DNA of 64,000 nucleotides. Source: Tubulanus polymorphus. Lineage: Eukaryota > Nemertea > Palaeonemertea > Tubulaniformes > Tubulanidae. The first letter of the stretch is position 1, and each line of letters opens with the position of its first letter. The position numbers and the translations under genes are program-made. The stretch spans positions 7,699,450 through 7,763,449 of the forward strand of contig NC_134026.1 of the NCBI RefSeq assembly GCF_964204645.1, read 5' to 3'. Below the pieces are notes generated by a model, which searched no databases, was not told the origin of the DNA, and saw only the letters and a list, made by a program, of their open reading frames with translations. This document shows, piece by piece, positions 25,691 to 39,054 of this stretch.

Positions 25691-28600
25691 AAGACAAACT
25701 TTGGACAAACTTTGGTCAAACTTACTTATGTCACTGGACCAAGTTATCCCGACCTACAGGCATTGGTTAACTTTGACATTGGAAGTGAACATGTTACTTT
25801 AAAGTCAAACTTTACAAAAATAATCAGCGGAACTGCGGAACTGTATCGTACGACCTATCATAAAATTTGATTTAGTTTTAAAAAGCCTTGTATGTTATGG
25901 ATCTTTCTGAATTCAATGTTTAGCGTCAACGATTCTCAAGCAGAGTCGAACACTGTGATACTTCGAAACAAAATCACGCGAAATGTATCGCTAATATTAA
26001 CTACGTAGCCTTTCTAAGCCTGCTGCGACTTTTTGCGCATCATTTTAGAGTCCATGGTCTTTTTGACAGATTTTTAAATCTCATATTCTATAGAAAGGCA
26101 TAGAACGTAGGAGCTACACCGATGTAATGTACGGTATTGTGAGACTGAGATGGAGGCAGCTAACGCGACACCGCATTTCTATTATTCTTAAAGGTTTGAT
26201 GAATTTCGTTTCTGATGATTTGGAGCGGAATAATCGATAACACTGCTGACTAGCAACAGATACAATCAGCAGGGATTGAACCGGGGGGAGGGGGTTCACG
26301 CAATATGTCACTATCAAACCTCTTCAAATAACACGCTCACATTCACAGAAATATCACTATCCTATTGAACAGCCTTACTTTAATGGATTCAGACGCCAAG
26401 ATTGTGAGATTTTGAGATATTTATTTTCGAGATATCATTTTTCAAACAGCCAGGTGTCCGCATTGTTGTATAAATGCTACGTACATCTCGTCCATAGATA
26501 TCTTTTTTGAAAATTTGCATCTCAAAAATCTCAAAATAATCTTTGAGTTTCTTTCTACCAAATGTTGACAACTTTAACTTGAAAAATTTCCTAAGAAATA
26601 TTCCCATGAATGAAAATCCATCTGATGTTCGAATTTTCATATCTTTTCCTACGGCGCCTGATTTTGTAAGTGTCGTTAATGACCAATGATTTGATCGTTC
26701 AGATTTACACGTGTCATTGGTAATAAAACCAGGAGTAGAGTGCATGTTTAAACGCGGTTTATTCGACATTAAATCTCGGAGTAATGTAACCGGCTTGTGA
26801 TTATGCGCTAGTCGAGGCTTTGTATCGAAGGTAATAAATTAGAGCTAGCTTTAGAAGTGGCTTCGAAAAGAGTGACGTTTTCAACTGTGCCTGAATGCGG
26901 CGTCAGCATGGGCGATGTGATGTGTCTCCTCGCTCAATACACACTACAAAACCACCCTAAAAAACTATTGTCTTTTATGGGAAAATATCAAACATTGAAA
27001 AACTGTGACTTGGAAAAAACGACGACAGCCTCCAGTAATGATACCCTACGAGTATAATGTCATCCTCATTTTTTTTCATATCAAAGCAGAAAAACAGCCT
27101 TAGAGATATTATTAGAATAGCGTAGCCCGCTGCATTCAGAGGCTGCAGTTTTGCTCAAAAATTGATCGAAGTTAAAACCGACATAAACTGACAATTCAAA
27201 CTCTATGTTTTTAACCAACTCTTGAGGAACTGGGCTTTGAAACTGTTTGTTAATCCACATTTCTGAAATATATAGAATTTTGGCGTCTGAAACGTTTAGG
27301 TTCAACGTGAAGTTTAAAATGACTGATTATCAAAAAGATGTTTCTTAAATTTGTGTATAGTGATTGTAAGAAACAAGAAGTCGAAGGACCCGGGGGTCCG
27401 GGGATGTTTGGGTAATGTTTGTAACATGACAACAACGACTCAATAATCATGCATTTTAGTTAATCACGCCGTGAACTCTAAAACGATGAGTCCATGATCA
27501 CAGACACATAGACATGTATTAGATAACACTATAACACCGACAGGAAGACATAGATTTAACTCCAACAGTTAAAATTACTCGCAGATTTTCACCTGCTGAA
27601 TCGAGTTTAAACTGCTATTATCATAAACCGTTCATCGATGGAGCGAAATGTCTCGGCGAAGAGAATGGGCCCTAAATTAGACCTATATCGCATCGTGAAA
27701 TCTAAAACTGACCGGTCGGCTATTCGAACCTAATTGATGTCATTATATCAACGAACATCATCTTCCACTCTATATTAGCATTGTATCCTTGTACAGATAA
27801 AAGGATGGCCAGAATCTAATTCGTCTGATTAGTTTGTCTTTCCTGCTCTTTGTAATATCGCGCGGTACTATTTCTGTTTTGAGATTCTCGGTAGCGGTCA
27901 AGTCCTTCCCGCTTCCCGAGGTCACTTACTTTCCCGTTGTTAAAATCGTCGCTACGATACCGAGTATTCTCTAATCAGAAGTAATGAGAGAAAAAAACCA
28001 AACATCAAATAATTCTTCATCTGAAACGACGCTGATGGAAAAAATGACCGGATCCCGAACCGCGTTCCGTATAGCCTGGAGATATTTCTGAATTACCGAT
28101 CGAAATAAACGACGCAAAAAAAAATCTCCTCTGACCTTTTAGAACTTGATAAGAGACCAGGAGATATGTTTATACGATCCGAACTTATCTTGCCTGGTAA
28201 TGGCTGTAGCTATTTTAGGAGATGGTATGTTTGCCGATCGCGGGAATCCTGAACCAACCGGCTAAACCCTTACATTACAACAGATGATTCTCTGTCCCAA
28301 CAGAGACTGAAGATAAAACGGGACTAACGTAATTTCTATCCTAAAACTGATTTTACAGTTTGAAACATACGATCTAAGTCGATATTTCTGTCATCAGTTC
28401 CACAGTTGTGAGTTAGAGCTAAGAGTTGAACTGGTTTATTTCCAACGTTTTGACTCTCGGGTCAAATTTCAACTCAGAGTCAACTTTAACTCACAAAGAC
28501 ATCTTTTAACTCATAACTCTGTAGAACTGAGTCCTGACCTCAGTTTGAGTAAAACAAGTGGATCTGATCCCATTTTTCAGAGAAGCAGGTATGGATTTTT

Positions 28601-28847
28601 GAAAACATATTGAACCAGTTCAATAGTTCTGGGTCTACTCTGAGTTGAAATTAGTTCATTCTCAAATCTTGATTTAAATCTGAACTCACAACTCTGGAAC
28701 CGGGTCCTGTTTGTTTTTTTCTAATCTGAACACACGAGATCATTGCCATGTCTAATGAAATCGCACGAAGCCGCTCGATCCCTCAGAGAATATGACACAT
28801 AATCTGAAAAAATCCTATCAAACGATTGATGATAAATAACAACTCAC

Positions 28848-28964
28848 TTTGTCGTGCTGCGATCTATGGTGATGATATTTAACAGGACTCCGACACGGGT
28901 AAGCACCACGTGACACTTCCATACCGCTATAGTAAGGAGCCGACGATGTGGTATAAGATCCCAT
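28848..28964 (-). CDS. Candidate alternative first exon, 39 codons, phase 0 (MGSYTTSSAPY...)
   Basis: A minus-strand ATG (28962-28964, G at +4) opens 39 codons, ending AAA|GTGAGT, a strong donor that leaves phase 0. The peptide starts MGSYTTSSAPYYSG and later contains SPVKYHHHRSQHDK. It is rich in Tyr, Ser and His, the usual composition of AP-2 N-termini, although no domain is recognisable. An in-frame TAG lies eight codons upstream, so the ATG is the first possible start. Phase 0 would allow direct splicing to the TFAP2 exon at 14159, across 14.7 kb. It cannot splice in frame to the 15019 acceptor, because that register reaches a stop. The same strand, phase compatibility and codon-like composition make it the best coding candidate upstream of 23 kb. 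Membership in TFAP2 is inference. Confidence 0.48.
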
Positions 28965-30986
28965 GAGTATATAAACACAGTGTGTCTATGATCTCACTCA
29001 CGCTGCTCTCGTCCGCTCGTATATGGGAGGGACTTCAAGATCATAAATCTTATTCGTGTCACACACCGACACGATTATGTCCAGAGGGGACACACAATCT
29101 TTACCCAATAAAATATAACAGATATGACACGAACTCGGCATACACGTGTCTCAGGTGTTGTTAAGTACTAATACTAGAAACACCTCTGATATTTGTAATA
29201 ATCTTATTTCAATTGACTCGAAGCGACAGAGACGGAGAGGGTTTTAAGTGCGATTGATGTTAAGTTTCTTTAAAGATTGACACAAGGCAGCTAGAGGCTA
29301 CACCTGAAGCCCTTCTAAAGTCATATGTTCCGAACATTGCGGTACACACACGCAGCGAAAGAAGAATTCCACCTTTGGCTCCTATGCTGACATCTAGCTG
29401 TCGGGCGTTTTGGGCTCACAAACCGCTTCAGTCTTAACTACGATATTGATAAAAACTAAATAGAATATTTTTACATCAAATCTGCAATGAAAAATCAAAT
29501 CAAATTTTTGATTTGATAAATAAATTCCGTTTTTCATTAATCTTTGATATTTCTGCACATTAGGATTCAACTTCGATAAATCAACAAAAACCATTGTCAT
29601 AAAGACGATACATTTTTGCCTGCTGTATCAAATGATAAAATGAATATATTTTCCATTCTGCCCTTCCTTAATACTCTAAAACCTCACTCAATATGCGAGC
29701 ATACGTTTTTCTGAAGATCATAATTTGTCAAATTGACAAAAGTTCGACTGCGATATATAACGGTATAAAGCTCTTTCTATCGAAGATAATATCGCAGTTT
29801 TAGTGTTCATTTCTTTTCTTTGATAGAAATTCATTATTAAAGGATTAAAAACTTCTATAAGAGACTAACAACACTATATTGACTATAGTGCGTTCTATAA
29901 AACCCAGCTATAGACAGCGATATCATTAGAAATCAAGTATATGTTCTCAACAGGGGGGAAACATATTGAAATAGACACATATACAGGATATACGCGGATC
30001 TCTATAATCCTCTTCAAAACCGCCGCGTTTATTCACTATAATCAACACCAAACTATCTAATTCTGACGCTAGGGGGCATTGCCCTATTTAAAATCTAGGT
30101 TAATAACTTCTTTATATTTCATAAAGAAAAGTTAATATTTTCTGTAATTGTGTGAAAATAGTCCCTCCATGGATATGATTGGTTTTTGAAAATTCCGAAT
30201 TCCTGATTCTAGGGTACATTTTATTCCATTCCGGCACAGGGAGCACTGTCTATCATCACTAAAGGCGTTACCCGAAAGAATGACTTAATTTCAAATTTAC
30301 TTGTTCCTGGTCCCACCGACAGGGGGCGGGTGGATTTAGGATGAGACCTCACCGTTAGGTGGCGCCTGTATCATTATAGCTTGTTATTCAGTAATGAGTA
30401 GATCTATTGCCTAAAGTCAAATTTTTTTCGCGTTTAAAATCGCGCTCTTTGAATGAATTCCAGTCTCTCTCTCTTTCTCTCTCACCGTGTCTTCATTCAC
30501 GCTGTGAACACTGCGCCTTAATTAAACATTTCCTTAATTACACGGATTCGAATTTATTGCGTGTGAAATTGGAAATGTTCTAGGCCTCAGGCGAGAGAGA
30601 TACGTCGGGAGGGGGTGAGCTAGGAGGAGGGGGGTGAGTGGACACACCGCGTGACCGAATAAAAATAATCGCGAACACAAATAAATCATGCGCCCGACTG
30701 GACGAATTTTACATCAGCCGAAAATAAACTATTAAAATTCGGGTCTAATTGGTGCCGGATTCTGGAGTCTATTGAGAGTTAAATAAGCGAGGTGTAAAAT
30801 GTGTGAAATTTGCCGCCAGTGACGGCGAGGTCACAGTTTAGTGAGATCCCTGAGGCTGTGGGACCCCGGAGGCTCCGAGACCCCTTTCTCTCTCTCTCTA
30901 TAGGTATTTCTGTATAACTCGCTGCGATGTTATTTCAATTGTGTATTTCATGTTACTTTCGCATCGGTGAATCTCACAACATTCTT

Positions 30987-31151
30987 TCGATATCTCACAC
31001 TATGTTTGATATATCACCGTGTTTGGGGTTTTCCTGATATATCAAATTTTGCCGCGTACTTACCTGTTAATTTCCGCTACTATCTCGATATCTCACACTG
31101 CGTTTGATAGAATATCACCAAATGTATCTGATGTTTCAAATCTTGAGGCGT
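30987..31151. repeat. Duplicated about 66-bp segment, 98-bp period
   Basis: TCGATATCTCACACTATGTT at 30987 recurs, diverged, at 31085. The similarity extends through TGATATATCA-type sequence to GCCGCGT / GAGGCGT. Confidence 0.8.
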
Positions 31152-33456
31152 GTTTGATATGAAAATTTTAACTCAAAATATCGTTATCTGAATATGCATA
31201 AATTTCTTTATATGAAAAATCATTTTGGTTAGTCTTAAAACTGCAGTTTCAACAAATCTATTTGAGAACATTTTTTTCGAATAAAGATTATAATTTTGAT
31301 TGTTAAAATAATCAAAATCAATGATGCTGTTAATGGTCTAATGCTGGCGGCGGTTCAAAGTTAAATCGTTAGATAAGTTTAACCCTAAGGTCACATGTTC
31401 TCCCCGAGGCCTAACACAGCTATGGGGGTATGCGAGGAGTCCCTCAGGGAGAGATGGTTAGCCATCGCATCGTCGAACCTTGCATCACAAATTGTAACCT
31501 GACTTCATTCTCAGTATTTCGTTTCGCGTTATAAATAAATTCAATTTAGAGTTTCTACGATACTGCTTCTGTTGCCATCGATCGAAATTATACAAAATAC
31601 AAAACATCACAAAAATAGTCTTCTACGAATTTGAAGAAAAAAACAATTTTCTTTTTTTTATTGAGTCAAATAATGGTTTAGAATGTCTTTGTTTAAATGG
31701 GGTTATTTTGATTTTGCGACGATGGAAATAACTTATCATAAAAAAACCACCAGGAAACGTATTCTATTTTCTACACAGTTTAGAAAATGATTTTCCTTTT
31801 TTTCCGATTGAAATGATGGTTTTGTTTCAGATACAGATATGACTCGAAGCATAGGTTATTATGATATCAGCTGTAAAGTGGAATAATTGAATATGAATTC
31901 ACTGGTATAAATGTATAATTCGCCTTGTTTATACGCGCAGACCCCGGCAGGCTCGACTTAACGACGTGCAATGTGAGAATGCCTGCCTCATCCTGCCTGC
32001 AGCGACATTAGACTTTTGGAGAGGGTCGCAATTCGGATATTAGCTAAAAATCACTGAAAATTGGATACATTTGTGTTCGAGGCCAGAAATTCGTCTCCAG
32101 CAGTATAGCGCCGGTGAGGACGAGCTTTTAATGAGGACCATTATTATACAATGTGACCTTCACCTTCCAGGCTGTTATTATTATTTCTTTATCCTCCCAG
32201 TGCAGGTTGGATTCATTGATCATTGGGATAAATGATTCGTAGAAATCTGTCCAAATAATACGGAAGCATCCTTGACATATCTGACCGACCACCGAATTCT
32301 AAGTGTAGTTTGAAGTTTATGTTTCTCAACGATTAGACCCTGCTAAAAAGACTGAATCAAGGAAGAAATCGAAATCCAACTTTCTCCTGAAATAAGACCC
32401 AAACCCAGTAGCTTGTTTTACATTCGAGTGATTCAGAATTTAGACTAGTTCTGAGCTCATTAGATCTGCTAAAATGATTCAAGTTTGGGACACATTGTTT
32501 CTTATTCCTTTCTTCACATGAGACCTGAACGATGTTCTACAGTTTGAGGTTAAGGGTCGACTCTAAGCTGTAACATTTGAAATGACTATGTTTTAGCAAA
32601 TCACCGTCATGCGGGGGTTGTATTCGCTCAAACATTGGTGGGAGATAACCGGTGGATAGTTGACAAAGTGAAAATTATTAACAATTATTGTTACTAATTG
32701 TTTGTATCCGCTTGTTATCTTTATATTAACCAACCTTTGAGCAATTGCGTCTCAGAAATTTGCCTGTCTTATTCATATCTAGCCCTTGACCCTGATGAGA
32801 ATGGATCGTTCGGGCTATCATTAAAATCAAGGCGATACGTTTTATGAAGTAAAGAGTTGATGTTCGGCCTACACTCCACACGCACGCACACTGTCACTGC
32901 ACCGACTGTCATTGGGTGATTTTTATTTTCAAATTACCGCAAGCAATTTCAACCGTCAACGCCGACGATAGCCCGGTTACCGAACAGAGAGTGAGAGCAG
33001 TAAGAGCTGCTGAGTGAGAGAGAGGTAATTTCAGTTGACGTGTGAGGATGTAAATTGTCAGTAAGTCGGACACAGTATCCATTCTACTGATGCAGATTAT
33101 CTCTATAATTCCTCGCTCGCTCTATCTGATATCTCTACCGATATTGCATAATTTACTGCAGATTCATGTCTCCCACACATCGTGTAAATTTAATCATTTT
33201 CCATACGCGAGAAACTCTCGCCGTTTCTCGTTGAATTAAACGCGAAACTCTCCGTGATTGCCCGAGAGTTTGTGCGTACACGCATTTTGATAAGTACGTA
33301 GCGAATTTTATGCAGTTTATATCGAAACCAGTTAAAATGACATTATTTGATAGCTATAGCTATCAGAGAGACTCAGGGAGAGGGAGGGGAGAGAGGGAGG
33401 ACAGAAAGAGGAAATGTTGGGAGAAAGACGAAAGGAGGGAGAGGGTATAGAGGTGA

Positions 33457-33458
<2 letters not shown>

Positions 33459-33525
<67 letters not shown>
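33459..33525. repeat. (GA)n microsatellite, 67 bp
   Basis: This is a pure GA run inside a longer purine-rich stretch that starts near 33365. It translates as Glu-Arg repeats, which are not a real protein. Confidence 0.97.
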
Positions 33526-33529
<4 letters not shown>

Positions 33530-34248
33530 GAGAGCCTACCATTTTACTTTGTTACACCTTACTTTAATTTCATGCAGTATAATCTTGAAATTGGAATCAT
33601 GAATTCATCGTTCAATCAAAATTCACCCAAGAACTAACGTTAGGATCCTGAATGCTGGTAAATTTACAGAATCTATTTTGTGCTGATTTTGTCTAATGTT
33701 TTCAGAGTTTGTGGTCTATACCAGCAGATACTCGAGGTACTACTGCTATCATATTTGTTGAATTTCAGTCGTAAATGAAGATAAAAGGAAGTAAAGAAAC
33801 CGAACTGCTCTTAAACTGATTGAAATCTACCCCAAGTCGTTAGTTCTTTGTTGTTCTTTGATTCCTGATTTGAATTTATGAACATCAAATAAACGTCTTT
33901 CTCTCCCGTTCTCTCTCTATGCCACTAATTTAATCCCTGGTCGCTGATTCTCACCGATCGAGAATCTCTCTTGATCCTTTGATAAACGAATCAACAATTA
34001 GGAAATACGGTTAGCAAATTTTCTTCTTTTGTTTCGATATCAAAATGAAGATCGAGCGCCTTGGAGACGTGGTGTTGTTAGTTTTATGTATCACCGCTAG
34101 GCGCTGATTCGGCAGCACCTGATGGTGGTTATGCGAAAAGCGCGTTTTCTGAACGCGCCTCGAGGAGAGAGCGCAAACACGAGACCTGGATGAAAAGATT
34201 CGGATTCAGACCCCGGTACATTCGTCTTAGATTTAGGGCCGAGTCCAG

Positions 34249-34255
34249 AAAAAAA
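34249..34255 (-). terminator. Pol III terminator of tRNA-Arg copy 1
   Basis: Seven consecutive A on the plus strand (T7 in the tRNA sense) lie just past the tRNA 3' end. This is the standard RNA polymerase III stop signal. Confidence 0.85.
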
Positions 34256-34263
34256 TTTAACTG

Positions 34264-34336
34264 CGATCCTGCCAGGACTCGAACCTGGAATCCCCTGATT
34301 CGTAGTCAGATGCCTTATCCATTGGGCCACAGGACC
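34264..34336 (-). tRNA. trnR(ACG): tRNA-Arg (anticodon ACG), copy 1
   Basis: On the minus strand this is a complete 73-base cloverleaf. The acceptor stem GGTCCTG pairs with CAGGATC (one G-T), with discriminator G. The D arm is GCC/GGC, the anticodon stem TCTGA/TCAGG has loop CTACGAA, and the T arm CCAGG/CCTGG has loop TTCGAGT. The anticodon ACG (34301-34303) reads CGN arginine codons, as inosine after deamination. The internal Pol III promoter is present: a B box GGTTCGAGTCC and an A-box-like TGGCCCAATGG. There is no intron. A run of seven T on the transcribed strand (34249-34255), nine bases past the 3' end, should terminate transcription. CCA is not encoded, as usual in animals. Confidence 0.96.
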
Positions 34337-34344
34337 GGTTAGTT

Positions 34345-34440
34345 GGGCACATGACACGTTAGGTTCACATTGAGCAGACAAGGATTCGAACCTGATTCGT
34401 ATGATTCGACGGTACCTGGAACCGCTAATGACAGGATGCT
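34345..34440 (-). pseudogene. Probable truncated tRNA-Arg remnant beside the intact gene
   Basis: In the minus sense this stretch contains ACGAATCAGG directly followed by TTCGAATCCT. The intact tRNA-Arg has the same two blocks separated by the ten bases GGATTCCAGG. This looks like a deletion between the two AGG repeats at the anticodon stem and T stem. A perfect B box remains (34382-34392), but no acceptor stem can be drawn. It could also be an unrelated tRNA-derived repeat. Confidence 0.4.
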
Positions 34441-35519
34441 TAATTGGTCGGTGGTGGATGAGCTAGGACCCGCTCAACACGCTCCTCGACCTAAATCACC
34501 ACAACATGAAGAACAGAATGCGTCTGTGGCAAGTGAAGATCGCGGGTATTTTACGTATTCTGATCTCGAGTGATCGCTTCAAACTCAATCAGTCTTTGTA
34601 GCGTTAATACGCCCTAACGCGATCACCTACGATCAGTTAGTTATACTAATTACCGACAGAGACTGATATATGACCAGTCAGTCAGTGACAGGCCCGCAGC
34701 TATCAGACGAACAGTCACGTGGCTACTCGGGTTAATTCTATTGGTTTACCGGGCTAATGGAGCCTCATTTTGATTGTACAGCCCGCAGCGCTCTCTGTGT
34801 TTGATTCCATAGATCTATCACTGATACTGATCATCGTACTGGGGATATATGCACGGAGTCAAGGTCATTCTCCACAGGCATCAGTTACACTATAAACATT
34901 AGGCCCGTGTTCCGAGGGGGAGTCGGGAATAGTGAATGGACCCCCTAAAATGCTCGACTGCCCTTGAAAAAGTCAGTGTAAAAAAATTGAAGAAATCCTA
35001 AATTCATCTGGTAAAGTGGAGACGTAACATTTTAGATATGGTGTAGATTGACAATTACAGATCACGATTTAAAACACGTTGATTTTAACGGCTTTGACTA
35101 CTACTACTATTACTACTATACAATACCAGTTGGCGACAGTCACGTGGTATACGCGGTGTAGTTAATCTCGCTTTATTTCATACGTCAAACAAAATTACAG
35201 GAACTGGGAGAATCGCAGAATCGCGGAATCGGGGGTAGGTGAATTACTAGTGACTGCAGATACCTTCAGGCACCGTTCTCTCTCTCGCAACTCTCTCTGA
35301 GATTTACATACAATTTCTCCTGTATCCAGATAGCTGTATCCAGATACAGTACCGATCCTAGTGGTTTGATACGAGACTGATTGATGATCAGTCTCTCGAT
35401 CAATCTCTACTTTTATCACGGTTTCAATTCAGGACAGTTGCTCAAAAGTTGGTTTTAGTAAACTGGTCGTATCAGTGATGTCTTAATTGTTATTTTGCCA
35501 CCTAGTGATGGAAGAAATA

Positions 35520-35715
35520 GAGGGCGCTAGCGTTCAGGAGTGAGGGAAGTACAGAGGGCGCTGAAGGTCGAAGGCAGTTAAAGAGGGCGCTGTGATTCAG
35601 CAGTGAGGGAAAGTATAGAGGCGCTGAGGTTTAGCAGTGAGGGAAGTAAAAAACAGCGAGGGAAAGTATAGATGGCGCTGAGGTTCAGCAGTGAGGCAGA
35701 GAATAGAGGGCGCTG
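35520..35715. repeat. Tandem array, about 34-bp unit, six copies
   Basis: GGCGCT recurs at 35523, 35557, 35586, 35620, 35674 and 35709. The units read roughly GAGGGCGCTGAGGTTCAGCA then GTGAGGGAAGTA. One unit carries an extra 19 or so bases. Confidence 0.93.
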
Positions 35716-38594
35716 TTATTTAGTTTGTTTCCATATACATTAGATAAATTGCCACCGCAAACTCTCGTGTCGTGACTGACAGCAGCGGCAGATTACATGA
35801 GTGATGATGACAATTTCTGATCGGTAAACTTGAAAATTGACCATTTTCTCAGCGAGCTACGTCGCCCGTCTGTCTGTCCGTGCGTGCGTCCGTACATTTA
35901 CAGAGAATCATAGTAAATAGAATTACAGTATCACCAGAGATACTGTAGACAGAATCACTGGTCTCCTCGCTCAAGACTCACACAACTTGCGACAACCAAT
36001 TAAGGCCACACTGCGTTAAAGAAACCGAGCGAAAAATCACTATTTCTTCTTCAATCAAAGCGACACAAACCGCGTAATCCGACCAGATGATTGGTCAAAC
36101 ACAACAATATCTAAATGACGCCGTTACTGCTGCTGCTGGTCGTGTTTATAGCACTGATGGTGAAACTGTGTTTAATAGAGAGTGATGGCAGACTATCAGA
36201 GTCACAAACCTCTTCCTTATAACTACCCCCACCCGCCCATGTAACCTGGAGCAGAATGCAAATACGTATCATATACTAATCTGTATGTACGTGGAGCTCA
36301 GGCCATACTTATCAAGGTTTCTAAAACTGTCAGCTACAAATCTCCAAATGGTTTAAATCTAAAATTTCCAGAGTATCTAGAACTATAACTAGAATTCATA
36401 AACTTTCGAAGAGTTAATTTCAATAGATGGCTCGGTGTTTGGCCAATGTTTCATAAGAGCAATAAGTTCCGTTTACGTAAGCAAGACTTTATATTGAGAA
36501 AATACACAGGAAATATCAACCAGTTTCGAAAAAAGTACCGAGATTTAGAATCCTATCCGAAACATCTCGCTCCATCAGAGAGCAATCCGGTGATTTAACC
36601 TTGAAGACAAAAATGACAGTTGTTTTCTTGTTTGTCACCGTTTAGGTATATGTGTACACGTTGCCGGTACAGCAGAACGAAGAGGCAGGCAGGGCGGGCG
36701 GGCGCCTCTCAGTCTGAGAAAAGTGGTTTCCATGTTTAACAATAGACTCTTAAAGACTGTTCCATTGAATGGGCACCAGATGATAGACATTATCGAGGGA
36801 ACAACGATACAAATCATCTACATTCTGGGATCACATTCTGAGAGCTATTTTGACACTGCCTGCGCATTATAAACCTATACGGTATTGTGTTTGTGGCCAT
36901 AATGTCGAAAAAATTATGAGCTCGCGAATTGTAAAGACGACCGTCGACCGGTAACTTGATGCCTATTGAATGAGAAGTTGATCGCTTAGAAATTAGGGGT
37001 GTTCTCACAATGGACGAGCTATTTGTATACAAACTCTCAAGAGTTTCTATTTAACAAAGACTCGTGAGATGCCTGCGATGCTCTTTTTTAGAACGGCGCT
37101 CTGGCAGATGATGGGTAAGATCGTAGCGCCACCTGGTGGCACGAGGCTCATATTTATAACTACCCGGATTATTAGTAATATATAGTAACTTAATTGCTAT
37201 AGCGCCTTTTTAACTGTGATACAATGTTCAACGGCGCTTCCCATTAAACTATTACCGTAAGCTTTTAACTCTAACCATTTTTCAGTCATCTCTCCCTAGG
37301 GAGAAGACAGTAAGCTACAGGCACTCGAGAGTCATCTATCAGACCGTACCCATTTACTCCTGGCAATGAGGATCCAACCGCTCAACTTAACCTCTACCTC
37401 GATCTTAAAATTAAACCCGGCCTGTTTCGTTCCCACGGCAGGTGTAATCGCAACTGGTAGGTTTGTAACGGACATAAACTCAAATAAACTCATATAAATA
37501 AGAGTGAAAATTCAATCTCAACAATGTATCGTTCTCAAGTCGCACATCTATAAAGTATATCGAATGATATCCCTGTTAATTTTGCTATCATACAATGTAA
37601 TTTTGGAATGCATAATAAATTCACTCGTCCATAAAATGGTGCAATGTATGAAATAAATAAATGCAATTATATTGAATAGAGCGATAAAATGGTATAGTTC
37701 TCTCCTATTCGAGTTGTGTTTCTCCTTTCTGTCGAATTCTACGTCTACAAGATTAAATTCGAACTGATATTTTTGCGGTCTCTTCAAATTTCAAAAAGCG
37801 TCTTTTATCCGCTGCACTATGTATAGCGGTAGAGCGGGAGAGCGGTGAATGTATCGATCAAGGAACATTATAGTCTGTGCTGAGTTAATTGATTCGGTTT
37901 AGCGGAAGTTTGTAATGTTTGATGTTTTTAATGCTTTATGTTTTTGATGATTGATGAAATTCTTTGTGTTTCGCGCAAATTGAATTAAATTCCTTTTGAA
38001 AATTATCGTACGGTCGCGTTATCGATTTTTTCTGATGTACCCCCTCCCTCTCTCTCCCTCTCTTCTCAAATTCTTGAATCATTATAACTATTGTTTTTTT
38101 CCCTATTTCACTCTTTATTTCAAACGCGCCATCAAATGATTTTTCATTTTCCTTGATATAAATTTAGAATTTTCTTATATTAGCGTTTTCTGACATCAAA
38201 AGACAGTTTCAATCGATTACTCTCTCTACCTCTCTCTCTCCCTTTCTCTCTCTCTAACTCTTACTCACACAGAGAAATGCTCTTTTTCTCTTTATTGCTA
38301 TATAAAGTTCAGGTAGTTTTTACAGTCATCCGCGAAATGATAGAATTAGGAGTTTGAAGCTTGTCAAATTTATAATTCCAAAAGACGCTGAGAAAGAACT
38401 TGATTATCTTTGATTTTCACTGGAAAAAAAGATAAAATCTGGAAGGATCTGACGGGGGACTGAAGCTGGACGGGGATCGGAGCGAGTCGAGGGACCGGAG
38501 CGAGTCGAGGGACCGGAGCGAGATGAGGTATGGGGGACCGGATCGAGACGGATAACCTTGATGATAACCTTGATTTGAAAACTTAGATTATAAA

Positions 38595-38800
38595 CTGTTA
38601 TAATAAGAGAATGATGGCGGATATTGTTAGCGAATAGAGTCACCTTATCTGACTGGTCATTAGTCACCAACCTGACCGGATAAATTGCCACTGATCTGGA
38701 CAAACTGGCAGTAAATTCTGGTCTATGGGCTAGCAGTTAGCACGCTTGAGTTCCATGCTGCAAGTGACAGGTCCGATCCCAGCTACGATTAGGCTTACGT
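38595..38800 (+). mobile_element. GGTCACC-family repeat, second copy
   Basis: This copy has GGTCATTAGTCACC, GGACAAACTGGCAGTAAATTC, TTAGCACGCTTGAG and a decayed B box AGGTCCGATCCC in the same order as the copy at 20440. Divergence is high, so both copies are old. Confidence 0.5.
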
Positions 38801-39054
38801 GCAAGGGGTTATCAAAAACATTCCTTTTTTTTCTTTTTCTAAGTACTGAGTTGATGATTCTAGTTGAATCTTTATAGTTATTTGAGGCGGTAAATTCAGA
38901 GACTTTTTAACTGAACCAGGGGTCAAAAACTGAACTGAAGTTGTGTGTGTGTGCGTGAAGTTGTGTCTGCAGGGCGTGCGCTTTTACATCAAAGAGAATA
39001 ACAACAACTCTTACAAATGTTCTTATCTGACCCCGGAATACCTCCTTCCAGAGT

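Larger units (their letters stand above)
22635..28847. other. Non-coding; contains the 44/47-bp tandem array
   Basis: The main item is the tandem array at 25396-25690. A (TTCAA)n-type repeat end lies near 23750. I recognise no exon, and chance frames of up to 126 codons (26389-26769, minus) have no known domain. Confidence 0.5.
28965..34263. other. Non-coding upstream region
   Basis: It contains a 98-bp-spaced duplication at 30987 and 31085 with a consensus minus-strand donor CAG|GTAAGT at about 31058-31065, which could belong to an untranslated exon. It also holds the GA repeat at 33459-33525. No protein exon is recognised. Confidence 0.45.

Noticed and set aside
26389-26769. 126-codon minus-strand frame
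   Set aside because: No domain or conserved motif is recognised. Its length is within what chance gives in 64 kb of AT-rich DNA.
33347-33637. Glu-Arg repeat frames
   Set aside because: They are translation of the GA microsatellite.
34097-34381. 94-codon minus-strand frame containing GPVAQWIRHLTTNQG
   Set aside because: It is a translation of the tRNA-Arg gene. This peptide is a familiar artefact of reading through tRNA genes.
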